Shown one piece after another: positions 36,326 to 45,738 of a stretch of DNA of 64,000 nucleotides (its first letter is position 1; every line of letters starts with the position of its first letter). This stretch comes from Prochlorococcus sp. AG-347-J19. GTDB lineage: Bacteria; Cyanobacteriota; Cyanobacteriia; PCC-6307; Cyanobiaceae. The translations under genes and the position numbers were made by a program. The DNA is taken from assembly GCA_003279015.1 (NCBI GenBank), contig QCBV01000004.1, positions 62,001-126,000 on the forward strand, given 5' to 3'. The notes under the pieces are model-generated. The model saw only the letters and a program-made list of their open reading frames with translations, had not been told where the DNA came from and did not search any database.

Positions 36326-37851
36326 CTTAATATTGCTTTGATATCTAGATGTTTATTATATTCATTTGCGAGATTATCAATAATTGACTCTCTTTTGATT
36401 TTATAAGATATTGATTTTGTATTTAATATCGGTAAATTTTTGCTCTTCCTTATTAAATTTATATATTGATCTCTCCAATTATCATTTTCAAAAATCCCAT
36501 GAATGTATATCCCTGCAATCGTACCACCTTTGTTATTCTCCTTATACCATCCGAGATCTGAATCCTTAAAAATTGGCTTTATTTGTATTCCGTTTTGAAT
36601 GTTATCTAGTACAGTTTGGCCATTATGAATTTCAAAACCATTAATTTTAGATTTGCAAGGCCATAAAGATTCAGAGCTGATTTGTCTTGTTAATTTATTT
36701 TCAAAGAAAGTGGTTCTTAATGGCAGTAATCCCATACCATTAATTTTTTGTTCTGAATAAGTTATGGATCCCTCTTTGAAAAATGGATCTTCAAGTGAAT
36801 TCCCTAACATTTGTAAACCTCCACAAATACCAATAATATTCCCCTTATGGTTTGAATATTTTTTTATGTCACTAGATAAACCACATCTTTCAAGAAATAA
36901 TTGATCTTTAACAGTTTGTTTACTTCCGGGAAGGATAATAAAATCATACTTATTTAAGTTTTGGGATTCTCTTATCCATTCGATTAATATTGATTTTTCG
37001 TTTTCTAATGGATCAAAATCTGAAAAGTTACTTATAGATGGCAATTTTATAATACCAACTTTAAGTTCAGGATTTGAGTTACTAGATTTTCTTTCTAATA
37101 AATCCAGTGAATCTTCAGGAGGAAATGATTCATTTAACCATGGAATAATCCCAATAACAGGAATTTTAGTTTTACTTTCTATCCATTTTTTCCCTTCTTC
37201 AAATAATGAGAGGTCTCCTCTAAATCTATTTATAATAATTCCCTTAATAAGTTTTTTCTCTTCTGGTTTCAATAATTCAAGAGTTCCTATTATTTGTGCA
37301 AATACACCTCCCCTTTCAATATCAGTGACCAAAATACAATTCGCATTTAAATACTTAGCAACTCTTAAATTTGTAAGATCTCTATGAATTAAATTCATTT
37401 CTACTGGACTTCCTGCTCCTTCTATAACTAAACGGCAATTTGGGCTTTTTTTATAAATAGAACTTAGACTTTTTTTAATTACTTCCCAACCAGGAATAAA
37501 CCAATCTTGGTAATAATTTTTGGCGGTTGTTATTCCTATACTTTTGCCAAGGTGAATCACTTCACTTATTGAATTGCCTTGTGGTTTTAATAAAATAGGA
37601 TTCATCTCTGCAGAAGGGCTAATACCACATGCAAACGCCTGAAGTGCTTGTGAATATGCCATCTCTCCACCTTCCCAATCAACCCAAGCGTTGTTACTCA
37701 TATTTTGTCCTTTAAAAGGTATTGGTTCTTCTCCTAAATTTTTAAGAATCCTGCAAATAGCAGTAACAGTTAACGATTTCCCTGCTCCACTGGAAGTACC
37801 CAGGACCATTATTGGTTTCTTTATTTCATGTATTTTTGCTTCTAACTCCAT
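36322..37851 (-). CDS. cobQ: Cobyric acid synthase
   Basis: 509 residues. Amidates four carboxyl groups of adenosylcobyrinic diamide with glutamine in cobalamin biosynthesis. N-terminal dethiobiotin synthetase-like ATPase domain: MVLGTSSGAGKSLTVTAICR (P-loop near 17-31), KGQNMSNNAWV. Glutamine amidotransferase C-terminal half: GNIIGICGGLQMLGNSLED with the nucleophile Cys, and the catalytic His in GIYIHGIFEN. A vitamin B12 (probably pseudocobalamin) pathway member, typical of Prochlorococcus. No cobalamin riboswitch was noticed in the 66-bp upstream gap. Confidence 0.97.
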   Translation of the reverse strand: MELEAKIHEIKKPIMVLGTSSGAGKSLTVTAICRILKNLGEEPIPFKGQNMSNNAWVDWEGGEMAYSQALQAFACGISPSAEMNPILLKPQGNSISEVIHLGKSIGITTAKNYYQDWFIPGWEVIKKSLSSIYKKSPNCRLVIEGAGSPVEMNLIHRDLTNLRVAKYLNANCILVTDIERGGVFAQIIGTLELLKPEEKKLIKGIIINRFRGDLSLFEEGKKWIESKTKIPVIGIIPWLNESFPPEDSLDLLERKSSNSNPELKVGIIKLPSISNFSDFDPLENEKSILIEWIRESQNLNKYDFIILPGSKQTVKDQLFLERCGLSSDIKKYSNHKGNIIGICGGLQMLGNSLEDPFFKEGSITYSEQKINGMGLLPLRTTFFENKLTRQISSESLWPCKSKINGFEIHNGQTVLDNIQNGIQIKPIFKDSDLGWYKENNKGGTIAGIYIHGIFENDNWRDQYINLIRKSKNLPILNTKSISYKIKRESIIDNLANEYNKHLDIKAILS

Positions 37852-37917
37852 TAGTAATTTATATTAATTTTAAAATTTATTAATTTATAAATTGAATTAT
37901 AATTTGATAAAAAATTT

Positions 37918-38529
37918 GTGTTAATTCTAGCCTCTGCTTCTCAATCTAGAAAGAAATTACTAGAAAATTGTCAAATCGAATTTATCCAAATATCAAGCGA
38001 CTTTGATGAAACTACTATCCAAGAAAAAAATATAATTAATTTAGCTTTGGAATTATCTTTTCAAAAGGCTAATAGTTTATTTGAAAATATTCAAAACATA
38101 TCATTGCCCGAAGAATTTAATTATGGTCCTTTGGAAATCCTTGGATGCGATTCAATTTTTGAATTTAGAGGAAAAGCTTATGGAAAACCATCTAATAAAG
38201 AGGAAGCATTTATTAGATGGAAAAAAATGTCAGGAGAATTTGGATTTTTACATACTGGTCATACTCTAATAATTGGGCATTTTGATTCAACTTCCAAAAT
38301 TTTTAAAATAACTGAAATAATAAAAAAAACAGTGAGTTCAAGAGTTTATTTTTCTAATTTGGAAGATTGGGAAATCAAGAGTTATGTTGATACAAAAGAA
38401 CCTCTATATTGCGCCGGAGGATTTGCCTTGGAAGGTATAGGCGGTAAATATATAGAAAAAATAGAGGGTTGTTTCAGTAATGTAATGGGTTTAAGTTTGC
38501 CATGGCTCAGAGAAAATTTATATAGATAA
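37918..38529 (+). CDS. maf: Maf-like nucleoside triphosphate pyrophosphatase
   Basis: 203 residues from a GTG at 37918. The motif [16 protein letters not shown] at the N-terminus is the Maf signature. [20 protein letters not shown] and EWEIK-type [18 protein letters not shown], then [20 protein letters not shown] are the family's later motifs. These proteins hydrolyse non-canonical or dTTP/UTP-type nucleotides. Divergent from cobQ; convergent with psbC across a bidirectional terminator. Confidence 0.92.
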   Translation: MLILASASQSRKKLLENCQIEFIQISSDFDETTIQEKNIINLALELSFQKANSLFENIQNISLPEEFNYGPLEILGCDSIFEFRGKAYGKPSNKEEAFIRWKKMSGEFGFLHTGHTLIIGHFDSTSKIFKITEIIKKTVSSRVYFSNLEDWEIKSYVDTKEPLYCAGGFALEGIGGKYIEKIEGCFSNVMGLSLPWLRENLYR

Positions 38530-38540
38530 AAAATTGAGCA

Positions 38541-38573
38541 AAAAAAAACCCTATCTAAAGATAGGGCTTTTTT
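38541..38573. terminator. Bidirectional terminator between maf and psbC
   Basis: CCCTATC/GATAGGG stem (38549-38555 with 38560-38566) around loop TAAA; A8 on the left and T6 on the right let it serve maf (+) and psbDC (-). Confidence 0.88.
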
Positions 38574-38587
38574 AGTTGAAAAAGAAA

Positions 38588-39970
38588 TTAATCTAAATCA
38601 GGCATTTCTAGAGCTGGTTCACTCTTTCTGTCGATTCCTTTTTCGAAACCAGCAGCGGCTGCTCTAGCACGTCCAGCATGCCAAAGGTGACCGATGAATG
38701 TAAACCATCCTAAGAAGAATTGAGCTGCAGCTAACCATTGTCTTAAGTTAACAAAGTTAACAGCATTAGGCTCGGTAATGATTCCACCAACAGAGTTGAT
38801 AGAAGCGTTAGGAGCATGAGTCATATATTCAGCAGCTCTTCTTACCTGCCAAGGCTGAATATCATTTTGAATTTTCTCAAGGCTTAACCCGTTAGGTCCT
38901 CTTAAAGGTTCTAACCATGGGCCTCTGAAATCCCAAAATCTCATCGTTTCACCACCAAATATAATTTCACCAGTAGGAGATCTCATGAGATACTTACCTA
39001 GACCAGTTGGTCCCATCGTTGAACCTACATTAGCTCCAATTCTTTGATCTCTCACAAGGAAAGTAAAGCTTTGTGCCTGTGAAGCTTCAGCATTTGTTGG
39101 GCCATAAAACTCTGAAGGGTAAGCAGTGTTGTTAAACCAGATGAATGTTGAAGCAATAAAACTTGCTACACATATTCCACCAAGAGCGTAACTCAATAGA
39201 CCTTCACCGTTCCAGATAAAAGCTCTTCTTGCCCAACCAAAAGGTTTGGTAAAGATATGGAATATTCCTCCAATAATTGCAGTAATACCCACGTAAACAT
39301 GTCCACCAACAATATCTTCAATGGAGTTAACACCGATTATTGAACCAGCTCCTCCCCATGGAGATCTGAATAGATAACCAAGAATAACTCTTGGATCTAA
39401 GGTTGGGTTTACAAGTCTGACTTCACCACCACCAGGTGCCCATGTGTCATATGCACCGCCAATGAAACACCAGTTTACTGACCATGCTAGTGCACCTACA
39501 CCTAGAACAATCAAATGATATCCAAGGATATTTGTCATTTGATTTTTATCTCTCCAATCTGTTGAGAAGAATGGAAAATCTTCTTCAAGTTTTTCTGGGC
39601 CTGCTAATGAATGGTAGATACCACCAAAACCAAGAACAGCGGAAGCTATCAAGTGAACCACGCCTGCTTGGAAGAAAGGCATGATATCAGTAACTTCACC
39701 ACCTGGGCCAATTCCATAGCCAAACATTGCAACGTGTGGCATACAGATTAAACCTTGCTCCCACATTGGTTTATCAAAAGTAAAATGATTAACCTCAAAG
39801 AGCATCATTGCTCCCGCCCAAAAGACTATTAGTCCAGAGTGAGCAATGTGAGCTCCTAATAAACGTCCAGATAAATTGATTAATCTAGCGTTACCTACAT
39901 ACCAGGCATAACCAGTTTCCTCAATACTTTGGTTTGGAGCTCTTAATAAATTATTAAAGGGCGTTTCCAC
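38588..39970 (-). CDS. psbC: Photosystem II CP43 chlorophyll apoprotein
   Basis: 460 residues from the GTG at 39970, preceded at 39986-39980 by GAGGAGG nine bases away. A longer ATG frame (39997) adds nine residues inside psbD and is rejected: the VETPFNNLL start is the standard one. CP43 is an inner antenna of PSII and contributes Arg/Glu to the manganese cluster; [20 protein letters not shown] is the conserved lumenal loop with that Arg, and helices carry the chlorophyll-ligand His residues. Overlaps the end of psbD by 17 bp, the classic psbDC coupling. Confidence 0.98.
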   Translation of the reverse strand: METPFNNLLRAPNQSIEETGYAWYVGNARLINLSGRLLGAHIAHSGLIVFWAGAMMLFEVNHFTFDKPMWEQGLICMPHVAMFGYGIGPGGEVTDIMPFFQAGVVHLIASAVLGFGGIYHSLAGPEKLEEDFPFFSTDWRDKNQMTNILGYHLIVLGVGALAWSVNWCFIGGAYDTWAPGGGEVRLVNPTLDPRVILGYLFRSPWGGAGSIIGVNSIEDIVGGHVYVGITAIIGGIFHIFTKPFGWARRAFIWNGEGLLSYALGGICVASFIASTFIWFNNTAYPSEFYGPTNAEASQAQSFTFLVRDQRIGANVGSTMGPTGLGKYLMRSPTGEIIFGGETMRFWDFRGPWLEPLRGPNGLSLEKIQNDIQPWQVRRAAEYMTHAPNASINSVGGIITEPNAVNFVNLRQWLAAAQFFLGWFTFIGHLWHAGRARAAAAGFEKGIDRKSEPALEMPDLD

Positions 39971-41030
39971 GTGGAAGAACCTCCTCAGGGAATACAAAGT
40001 TTTCGTGTGGTTGATCCACAGAAGACATCCATGCTCGCATACCTTCGTTCAAAAGTATATTTTTTGTATAGAAAGTTTCAAATTCTGGATCTTCTGCTGC
40101 ACGGATTTCTTGGCTTACGAAATCATAAGCTCTTAAGTTTAGTGCTAAGCCTACAATACCAATTGAAGATGTCCACATACCCATAACAGGTACAAATAGC
40201 ATCAAGAAATGTAAGAAACGCTTGTTTGAGAAAGCAATACCGAAGATTTGACTCCAGAATCTATTCGCTGTAATCATTGAATAAGTTTCTTCTTCTTGAG
40301 TTGGGTCAAAAGCTCTAAATGTTGAACTTTGAACCTTACCATCTGTATAAATACTTGTATCTTCATACAAAGTGTTTTGTACTGTAGCTCCATGAATAGC
40401 GCAAAGTAGAGCACCACCAAGAATTCCAGCAACACCCATCATATGGAATGGATTTAAAGTAATATTGTGAAAACCTTGAATGAACAGAATGTAACGGAAG
40501 ATTGCTGCAACACCGAATGAAGGTGCGAAGAACCAACTATGCTGTCCTAAAGGATAAATAAGGAAAATACTTGTAAATACTGCAATTACTGCTGAGAATG
40601 CTAAAGCGTTGTAAGGTCTAATTCCAACAAGGCCAGCAATTTCAAACTGACGAAGCATAAAACCAATTAGGCCAAATACTCCATGTAATGCAACGAAGTT
40701 CCAAAGACCACCAAGCTGTAGCCATCTTACGAAACTACCTTGGGCTTCAGGACCCCATAAAAATAGAAGACTGTGTCCCATGGCATCACCAGGGGTACTT
40801 ACAGCTGCTGTTAAAAAGTTACAACCTTCAAGGTATGAGCTTGCAACTCCATGTGTGTACCAAGAGGTAACAAATGTTGTTCCGACGAACCAACCACCTA
40901 TAGCAAGATATGCACAAGGAAGTAGAAGTAGTCCGGACCAACCAATAAATACAAAGCGGTCGCGCTTCAACCAATCATCGAGGACATCAAACCATCCTCT
41001 TTGTGGGGCGCTACCAACTGCGATCGTCAT
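39954..41030 (-). CDS. psbD: Photosystem II D2 protein
   Basis: 358 residues. Reaction-centre subunit that, with D1, binds the primary donor and QA. MTIAVG...[17 protein letters not shown] opens it; [36 protein letters not shown] (the His ligating chlorophyll and the non-haem iron region) and [20 protein letters not shown] are conserved. First gene of psbDC. The 182-bp gap to ycf4 on the other strand must hold both promoters; I saw no clear HLR1 element there. Confidence 0.99.
   Translation of the reverse strand: MTIAVGSAPQRGWFDVLDDWLKRDRFVFIGWSGLLLLPCAYLAIGGWFVGTTFVTSWYTHGVASSYLEGCNFLTAAVSTPGDAMGHSLLFLWGPEAQGSFVRWLQLGGLWNFVALHGVFGLIGFMLRQFEIAGLVGIRPYNALAFSAVIAVFTSIFLIYPLGQHSWFFAPSFGVAAIFRYILFIQGFHNITLNPFHMMGVAGILGGALLCAIHGATVQNTLYEDTSIYTDGKVQSSTFRAFDPTQEEETYSMITANRFWSQIFGIAFSNKRFLHFLMLFVPVMGMWTSSIGIVGLALNLRAYDFVSQEIRAAEDPEFETFYTKNILLNEGMRAWMSSVDQPHENFVFPEEVLPRGNAL
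39980..39986 (-). promoter_or_regulatory. Shine-Dalgarno deciding the psbC GTG start
   Basis: GAGGAGG on the minus strand lies inside the psbD coding sequence, nine bases before the psbC GTG, and fixes the start at 39970. Confidence 0.8.
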
Positions 41031-41212
41031 GAGAAATCGTTTTTAGCTTCGGGATACGCTGTGACTGTAACAAAGATTGATAGTAATGTGGGGAAATATT
41101 TGTATATCTGAAATGCCTTGTAAAGCTTTCCTGACTTTTTTATTAAAAATTAGGTAAGAATACTCCCTTAGTTTGTTAAATTATCTGAATTAGGCTCTAA
41201 AAAAAGATAAAA

Positions 41213-41770
41213 ATGAATTCAGAACTCACGTCATTCGACAAAATCGAACAAAAAATTGGTGGATCAAGAAAAATTTCAAATTATATTATTGGAGGAATGT
41301 TGACTATAGGAGGTATTGGTTTTCTTTTGGCCTCTATATCTAGCTACACAGGAAGGGATTTATTACCTTTAGGAAATCCTTCAACTTTGTTGTTTATCCC
41401 TCAAGGAATAATAATGGGAGCATACGGAGTAATAGCTAATTTATTAAATTTTTACTTGTGGTATTTGGTTTATATAAACTTTGGTTCAGGAAGTAATTAT
41501 TTTGATAAATCCTCAAAATCTGTAGAAATAAAAAGAAAGGGATTATTTAAGGATGTTGAAGTTAAATTAAATTTTGATGAAATTAAATCTGTTAAGTTGG
41601 ATATAAGTGAGGGATTTAATCCTAGAAGAAGAATTGCTCTAGTATTAAAAGGTAGAAAAAAACCTCTCCCTTTAAGCGGTGCAGGTGAACTAAAACCACT
41701 GCTTCAGGTTGAAGAAGAAGGAGCTCGTCTAGCTAAATTTTTAGATGTTAATTTGGAGGGCCTAAAATAA
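41213..41770 (+). CDS. ycf4: Photosystem I assembly protein Ycf4
   Basis: 185 residues. Two transmembrane helices near 25-45 (YIIGGMLTIGGIGFLLASIS) and 60-85 (FIPQGIIMGAYGVIANLLNF) with a stromal C-terminal domain, e.g. IKRKGLFKDVEVKLNFDEIK and EGFNPRRRIALVLKGRKK. Ycf4 assists PSI assembly. It ends GLK-TAA at 41768-41770, and the stop overlaps a probable AUA start of the next gene. Confidence 0.97.
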   Translation: MNSELTSFDKIEQKIGGSRKISNYIIGGMLTIGGIGFLLASISSYTGRDLLPLGNPSTLLFIPQGIIMGAYGVIANLLNFYLWYLVYINFGSGSNYFDKSSKSVEIKRKGLFKDVEVKLNFDEIKSVKLDISEGFNPRRRIALVLKGRKKPLPLSGAGELKPLLQVEEEGARLAKFLDVNLEGLK

Positions 41771-42423
41771 AAAAAAAATATTTTTTAAAAACATTATCTT
41801 TTATACAGGTTTTGTTTTTGGTTCAAGCTTGTAGTTATAAAAGCAAGATTGATCCAAATTATTACTGCCAAAAACTTAAATTTAGTTGTATTCAGGATAA
41901 TAAAGTAGTTAATTTTAAAACTTCAAAAGGTGATTTTGCGGTAAAATTATTTGGTAAAGATAACCCAGTAACAGTATCAAATTTTCTGGAAAACATAGAA
42001 AATAATATTTATGTAAATCAAAAATTTTACAAAATAATAAACTATCCCCAAATAAGATTTATACATGGCGGTGTTAATCCAGAAAATAAATCTTATATGG
42101 AACGAAAACAAAACATGAATAAGACAAGTCCAACAATACCTTTAGAAATAAAATTCAAAGAAGAAGTAAAACCGAGATATAACTATCAAATAAAAAATCC
42201 TAGTGAAACAGTAAATTTAGTTAATACTTTTGAGAGTGGATCAATCGCCATGGTTAAAAGCGGTAAGGATAAGTCTTCATCGACTGAATTTTTTTTTGTA
42301 ACGACTAAGATCCCAGAACTAGATGGAAGATATTCGATTTTTGGAAAGATTATTAAAGGATTAGACGTACTCGAAAAAATTAATAAAGAAGACTACATTA
42401 AGGCAGTCCAGATTTCTAATTAA
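41767..42423 (+). CDS. Cyclophilin-type peptidyl-prolyl isomerase, probable lipoprotein with AUA start
   Basis: Taking the first ordinary start, TTG at 41812 (203 residues), removes the N-terminal signal. The frame is open upstream and from ATA at 41767 reads [20 protein letters not shown] then Cys: a basic n-region, hydrophobic core and lipobox-like V-Q-A-C, about 218 residues in all. GGAGGG at 41755-41760 lies six bases before that ATA, which overlaps the ycf4 TAA by two bases (ATAA). The cyclophilin body has [39 protein letters not shown] and [20 protein letters not shown], then [15 protein letters not shown]. Catalytic Arg of human CypA (FHR) aligns near RFIHGG, so activity is likely but not certain. 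Probably coupled to ycf4. Confidence 0.82.
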   Translation: MKKKYFLKTLSFIQVLFLVQACSYKSKIDPNYYCQKLKFSCIQDNKVVNFKTSKGDFAVKLFGKDNPVTVSNFLENIENNIYVNQKFYKIINYPQIRFIHGGVNPENKSYMERKQNMNKTSPTIPLEIKFKEEVKPRYNYQIKNPSETVNLVNTFESGSIAMVKSGKDKSSSTEFFFVTTKIPELDGRYSIFGKIIKGLDVLEKINKEDYIKAVQISN

Positions 42424-42944
42424 ATTTCTAGAGAATATTTATTTATTTTCAACATTTCTGTATTAACTCCTGAAGAGCGTTTAAGAGCTACCTTACCAGT
42501 CCTTGCTATTTCAAGGATGCCGTATGGCTCGAGTAATTTCTCTAGAGCAACTAACTTCCCAGGATCTCCAACTACCTCGAGAGTTAAGGCCATATCTGAT
42601 ACATCAACAACTTTTGCACGGAAGATCTGTACTATATCAAGGATATTACTCCTAGTATCTTCTTTCGATGAAACTTTTAGTAACATCAATTCCCTTTCAA
42701 CAGCTGCGAGATTAGTAAAATCCACGACTCCAAGAACATTAAATAACTTATTAAGTTGCTTGGTCATTTGTTGAAGAGTTTCATCATCACCCTCTACTAC
42801 CATTGTTAACCTTGAAATTCCTTTAGATTCTGCAGGTCCTACTGCAAGGCTATCTATGTTGAATCCCCTTCTAGCGAAGAGACCTGAGATTCTACTCAAG
42901 GCTCCAGATTCATCTTCTACAAGAACTGATAATGTATGTTTCAT
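42420..42944 (-). CDS. ilvH: Acetolactate synthase small (regulatory) subunit
   Basis: 174 residues. An N-terminal ACT domain [20 protein letters not shown], then [20 protein letters not shown], and a C-terminal regulatory domain with [20 protein letters not shown]. Controls branched-chain amino acid synthesis by valine feedback of IlvB (encoded elsewhere). Convergent with the cyclophilin (4-bp overlap of stops). Confidence 0.97.
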   Translation of the reverse strand: MKHTLSVLVEDESGALSRISGLFARRGFNIDSLAVGPAESKGISRLTMVVEGDDETLQQMTKQLNKLFNVLGVVDFTNLAAVERELMLLKVSSKEDTRSNILDIVQIFRAKVVDVSDMALTLEVVGDPGKLVALEKLLEPYGILEIARTGKVALKRSSGVNTEMLKINKYSLEI

Positions 42945-42947
42945 ATT

Positions 42948-43907
42948 TTAAAAGGTTTTTAAATCTCTAATCCATTCATAAGAAATTCTATTGAATACTG
43001 AAGGGTCTTCATCATGGATACAATGCCCTGAATTGGATATTATTTTTAATTTTACCCATCTATGGAAATTTGCAATCTTTTTACCAACAAACAAAGGTAT
43101 GAAATTATCTTTTTCGCCCCAAATTAATAAAAAAGGAACTTTTTTTGAGGCGCTAAGTTTTCTTAAAAGGTAAGAGGCTTTAAATTTTTCATCTCTAGAA
43201 GACATTCCAATACACATTGCTCTCAATGATCTAGCTGAAGTTCTCCTTAAAACTGGTTTTGTTACCAAATCTATTAATTCGCGATCAATATTATCTTTTT
43301 TAAAATAGGCAGAATTTAGTCCCAGTTTAATAACCCCTAATTTAGTTATTAAAAATAAAATAATCTCCAAAGGGAAAAACAAAAAAAATATTGTTATGAA
43401 TCTATCTTGAAATTTCTTAAATAATAATTTTTTTGTTATGGACTTTTTATTTTCTTGAATTTGATCTGGCAAAGGCGATGCAATAACTGTAGCAATCTGA
43501 TCTTCTAATGAAACAGCACATGTTAAAGCAACTAGTGATCCAAGGGAATTGCCAATAAGAATTACTTTCCCAGAATTCTTTGGTTTTATTACCTGTGCAA
43601 TAAAGTCTTTCACTTGGGCACACCAAATCTCATTATTTAATTTTCCAATTTGTCTAATCCCAGGTTGATCTGAATCCCCAAATCCTATTAAATCCAAAGA
43701 ATAAGAAGCAAAATTCTTTTTCGCAAAATACTCTATGTTGTTTCTCCAATGTTTTCGACTTGCTCCAAATCCATGGAGAAAGATAATTGGAATCTCATTT
43801 TCTTCGCCTGTAACACTCCAACAAATTTTAAAACCATTCCAATTCCAGTAATTAGGAATGTTTATATTTTTTTTAAAATTATTATTCATATATTCAAAAA
43901 TTTTCAA
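42948..43907 (-). CDS. Alpha/beta-hydrolase fold protein
   Basis: 319 residues. HGFGASRKHWRNNIEYFAKK contains the oxyanion-loop region, LIGNSLGSLVALTCA the nucleophile elbow (Gly-Asn-Ser-Leu-Gly), WGEKDNFIPLFVGKK the acid, and SNSGHCIHDEDPSVF the catalytic His. A basic hydrophobic segment near 175-200 (FFLFFPLEIILFLITKLGVI) is a lid or membrane contact. Similar chloroplast/cyanobacterial enzymes act on chlorophyll derivatives or lipids, but no substrate can be named. Adjacent to ilvH (3 bp) on the same strand. Confidence 0.85.
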   Translation of the reverse strand: MKIFEYMNNNFKKNINIPNYWNWNGFKICWSVTGEENEIPIIFLHGFGASRKHWRNNIEYFAKKNFASYSLDLIGFGDSDQPGIRQIGKLNNEIWCAQVKDFIAQVIKPKNSGKVILIGNSLGSLVALTCAVSLEDQIATVIASPLPDQIQENKKSITKKLLFKKFQDRFITIFFLFFPLEIILFLITKLGVIKLGLNSAYFKKDNIDRELIDLVTKPVLRRTSARSLRAMCIGMSSRDEKFKASYLLRKLSASKKVPFLLIWGEKDNFIPLFVGKKIANFHRWVKLKIISNSGHCIHDEDPSVFNRISYEWIRDLKTF

Positions 43908-43982
43908 GATATTTGAATTATCTACATTTTTAACAAATAAATGTATTTTGAATGTAAATTATAGTAATCATTCAATTTTACT

Positions 43983-44081
43983 ATGGCTAAAGAAATTTTT
44001 AGTATTGCAGCAGTTTTTTGGATACTGATACCAATAGGATTAGTTGGTGGTGCTTTGTTATTAAAGTTTCAGGGAGACTGA
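43983..44081 (+). CDS. petM: Cytochrome b6f complex subunit VII (PetM)
   Basis: 32 residues, read directly. ATG at 43983, TGA at 44079-44081. Sequence [20 protein letters not shown] followed by [12 protein letters not shown] is a single transmembrane helix with a short basic/acidic tail, the PetM pattern. A small peripheral subunit of the b6f complex. Stand-alone between the divergent hydrolase gene and the Ycf39-like gene. Confidence 0.93.
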
Positions 44082-44138
44082 TTCTCACGGATACATCACA
44101 ATTTGAGTTATGGTCTTAAAGTTAAGTAAATCTTAAGT

Positions 44139-45101
44139 ATGAAGATTCTTTTAGTAGGAGCAACAGGGACACTTGGTAGACAAATAGCAAAGCAGGCTAT
44201 AGAAGAGGGACATGAAGTAAGATGCTTTGTAAGAAATCCAAGAAAAGCTTCCTTTCTACAAGAATGGGGTTGTGAGCTAACAAAAGGTAATTTAATAAAT
44301 TCTTCTGATATCGAATATGCATTGCAAGATATTGAAGTAGTTATTGATGCAGCGACTAGTAGGCCAGATGATCCTAAAAGTATTTATGAAATTGATTGGG
44401 ATGGAAAACTTAATTTATTCAATGCTTGCGAATCTTTAAAAGTAAAAAGGGTAATATTCCTTTCTATCCTCTTAACAGAAAAGTTTAGAAATGTTCCTTT
44501 AATGGACATTAAATTTTGCACTGAAAAACTTCTTGAAAAATCTGATTTAGACTATACAATCTTCAAATGTGCAGCTTTTATGCAAGGAGTTATTGGTCAA
44601 TTCGCAATCCCAATCTTGGATAGTCAAGCAGTGTGGATGAGTGGGACTCCAACTAAAATTGCTTATATGAATACACAAGATATGGCGAAAGTTATTGTAG
44701 CAGCAGTAAATAATCCAAAAACTCACAGATCATCATTGCCATTAGTAGGTCCCAAAGCATGGGATTCAAATGAAGTTATATCTTTATGTGAAAAATTTAG
44801 TGAAAAAAAAGCGAAAATATTTAGAGTTTCCCCTTTCCTTATTAGTGTCACTCAAAAAGTAGTTTCTTTTTTCCAAGATTCTCTTAATGTTGCTGAGCGA
44901 TTGGCTTTTGCTGAAGTAACTAGTAGTGGTGAATCATTAGATGCTGACATGAGCAAAACTTACGAAATATTGGAAGTTAAAAAAGAAGATATGACCTCAC
45001 TAGAGAGTTATATAAAGGAGTATTATCAACAAATACTTAAAAGATTAAGGGAAATGGAAGCAGATCTTAATATTGAAGAAAAAAAGAGATTACCTTTTTA
45101 A
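44139..45101 (+). CDS. ycf39: Ycf39/NmrA-like SDR protein
   Basis: 320 residues. Atypical short-chain dehydrogenase with NAD(P) loop KILLVGATGTLGRQIAKQAI (GxxGxxG at 7-13), then VRCFVRNPRKASFLQEWGCE, LQDIEVVIDAATSRPDDPKS and KRVIFLSILLTEKFRNVPLM. The catalytic Tyr-x3-Lys of SDRs is not visible, as in Ycf39. Ycf39 binds Hlip proteins and chlorophyll synthase and helps PSII assembly and chlorophyll recycling; hli genes lie 18 kb away in this window. Assignment at family level is firm. Confidence 0.92.
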   Translation: MKILLVGATGTLGRQIAKQAIEEGHEVRCFVRNPRKASFLQEWGCELTKGNLINSSDIEYALQDIEVVIDAATSRPDDPKSIYEIDWDGKLNLFNACESLKVKRVIFLSILLTEKFRNVPLMDIKFCTEKLLEKSDLDYTIFKCAAFMQGVIGQFAIPILDSQAVWMSGTPTKIAYMNTQDMAKVIVAAVNNPKTHRSSLPLVGPKAWDSNEVISLCEKFSEKKAKIFRVSPFLISVTQKVVSFFQDSLNVAERLAFAEVTSSGESLDADMSKTYEILEVKKEDMTSLESYIKEYYQQILKRLREMEADLNIEEKKRLPF

Positions 45102-45157
45102 TATTGCAATTTTAGAAGCAGATAGTATATTTGTACTATATTAAATATTATTGACCT

Positions 45158-45370
45158 ATGTCTGTTTCTAAGTCTAAAAACCTTGAACGAAAACTAGATA
45201 ATTTTGCAAAAGAAGCAAAAAATGAATTGAATAATGTTTGCGGATCTTCATTATGGGAAAGCCTTGGGTTTGTTTTTTTTGATCAATTAGAAGATTCTGA
45301 AAAAATTGCGAAAGCAAATTTTTACTATGGACAACTTCAAATAATTAATGAAATTAAATTTTCAATTTGA
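45158..45370 (+). CDS. Small hypothetical protein
   Basis: 70 residues. Helical N-terminus KNLERKLDNFAKEAKNELNN, then CGSSLWESLGFVFFDQLED and KIAKANFYYGQLQIINEIKF. Soluble; one Cys. Not recognised. A 57-bp gap from the Ycf39-like gene and same strand, so it could be co-transcribed. Confidence 0.6.
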   Translation: MSVSKSKNLERKLDNFAKEAKNELNNVCGSSLWESLGFVFFDQLEDSEKIAKANFYYGQLQIINEIKFSI

Positions 45371-45462
45371 ATTGAATTGCATATTTTTACGTATGTAATT
45401 TTTTTTAAATCAATTTTGGCCAATCTTTTTCTGATAATATGTACTTAGTAAAAGATTAATTA

Positions 45463-45729
45463 ATGATTGAAACTTCAGGTGTAATAGAAAAAGAGCAGGG
45501 GAATGGATTTTATTTGGTTACCTTAGAACAACCTGAAGGACATCAATGTTTATGTAGAGCTGCAGGTAAATTGACTAAATTTAGAATTAAATTATTAGCT
45601 GGAGACAAAGTGTTAGTTGAGATAAGTCCTTATGATCTTTCTAGAGGGAGGATAACTTATAGAGAGAGGAATGCAGGCAATGCTAAACCTACTACTAATA
45701 AAAATAATCCCAAGAGAAATAATAAATAA
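45463..45729 (+). CDS. infA: Translation initiation factor IF-1
   Basis: 88 residues. S1-like OB-fold: MIETSGVIEKEQGNGFYLVT, then LEQPEGHQCLCRAAGKLTKF, KLLAGDKVLVEISPYDLSRG and RITYRER. The C-terminus carries an Asn/Lys extension (about 13 residues beyond the usual ~72-75), common in picocyanobacteria. Normally in the ribosomal operon; here stand-alone, which is not unusual. Confidence 0.88.
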   Translation: MIETSGVIEKEQGNGFYLVTLEQPEGHQCLCRAAGKLTKFRIKLLAGDKVLVEISPYDLSRGRITYRERNAGNAKPTTNKNNPKRNNK

Positions 45730-45738
45730 AAAGTTACT

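Noticed and set aside
39971-39997. Nine-residue extension of psbC from an ATG
   Set aside because: The GTG at 39970 has a strong Shine-Dalgarno sequence and yields the standard CP43 start.
41031-41212. HLR1 element ahead of psbD
   Set aside because: GTTACAGT has one good half-site at best, without a spaced partner.
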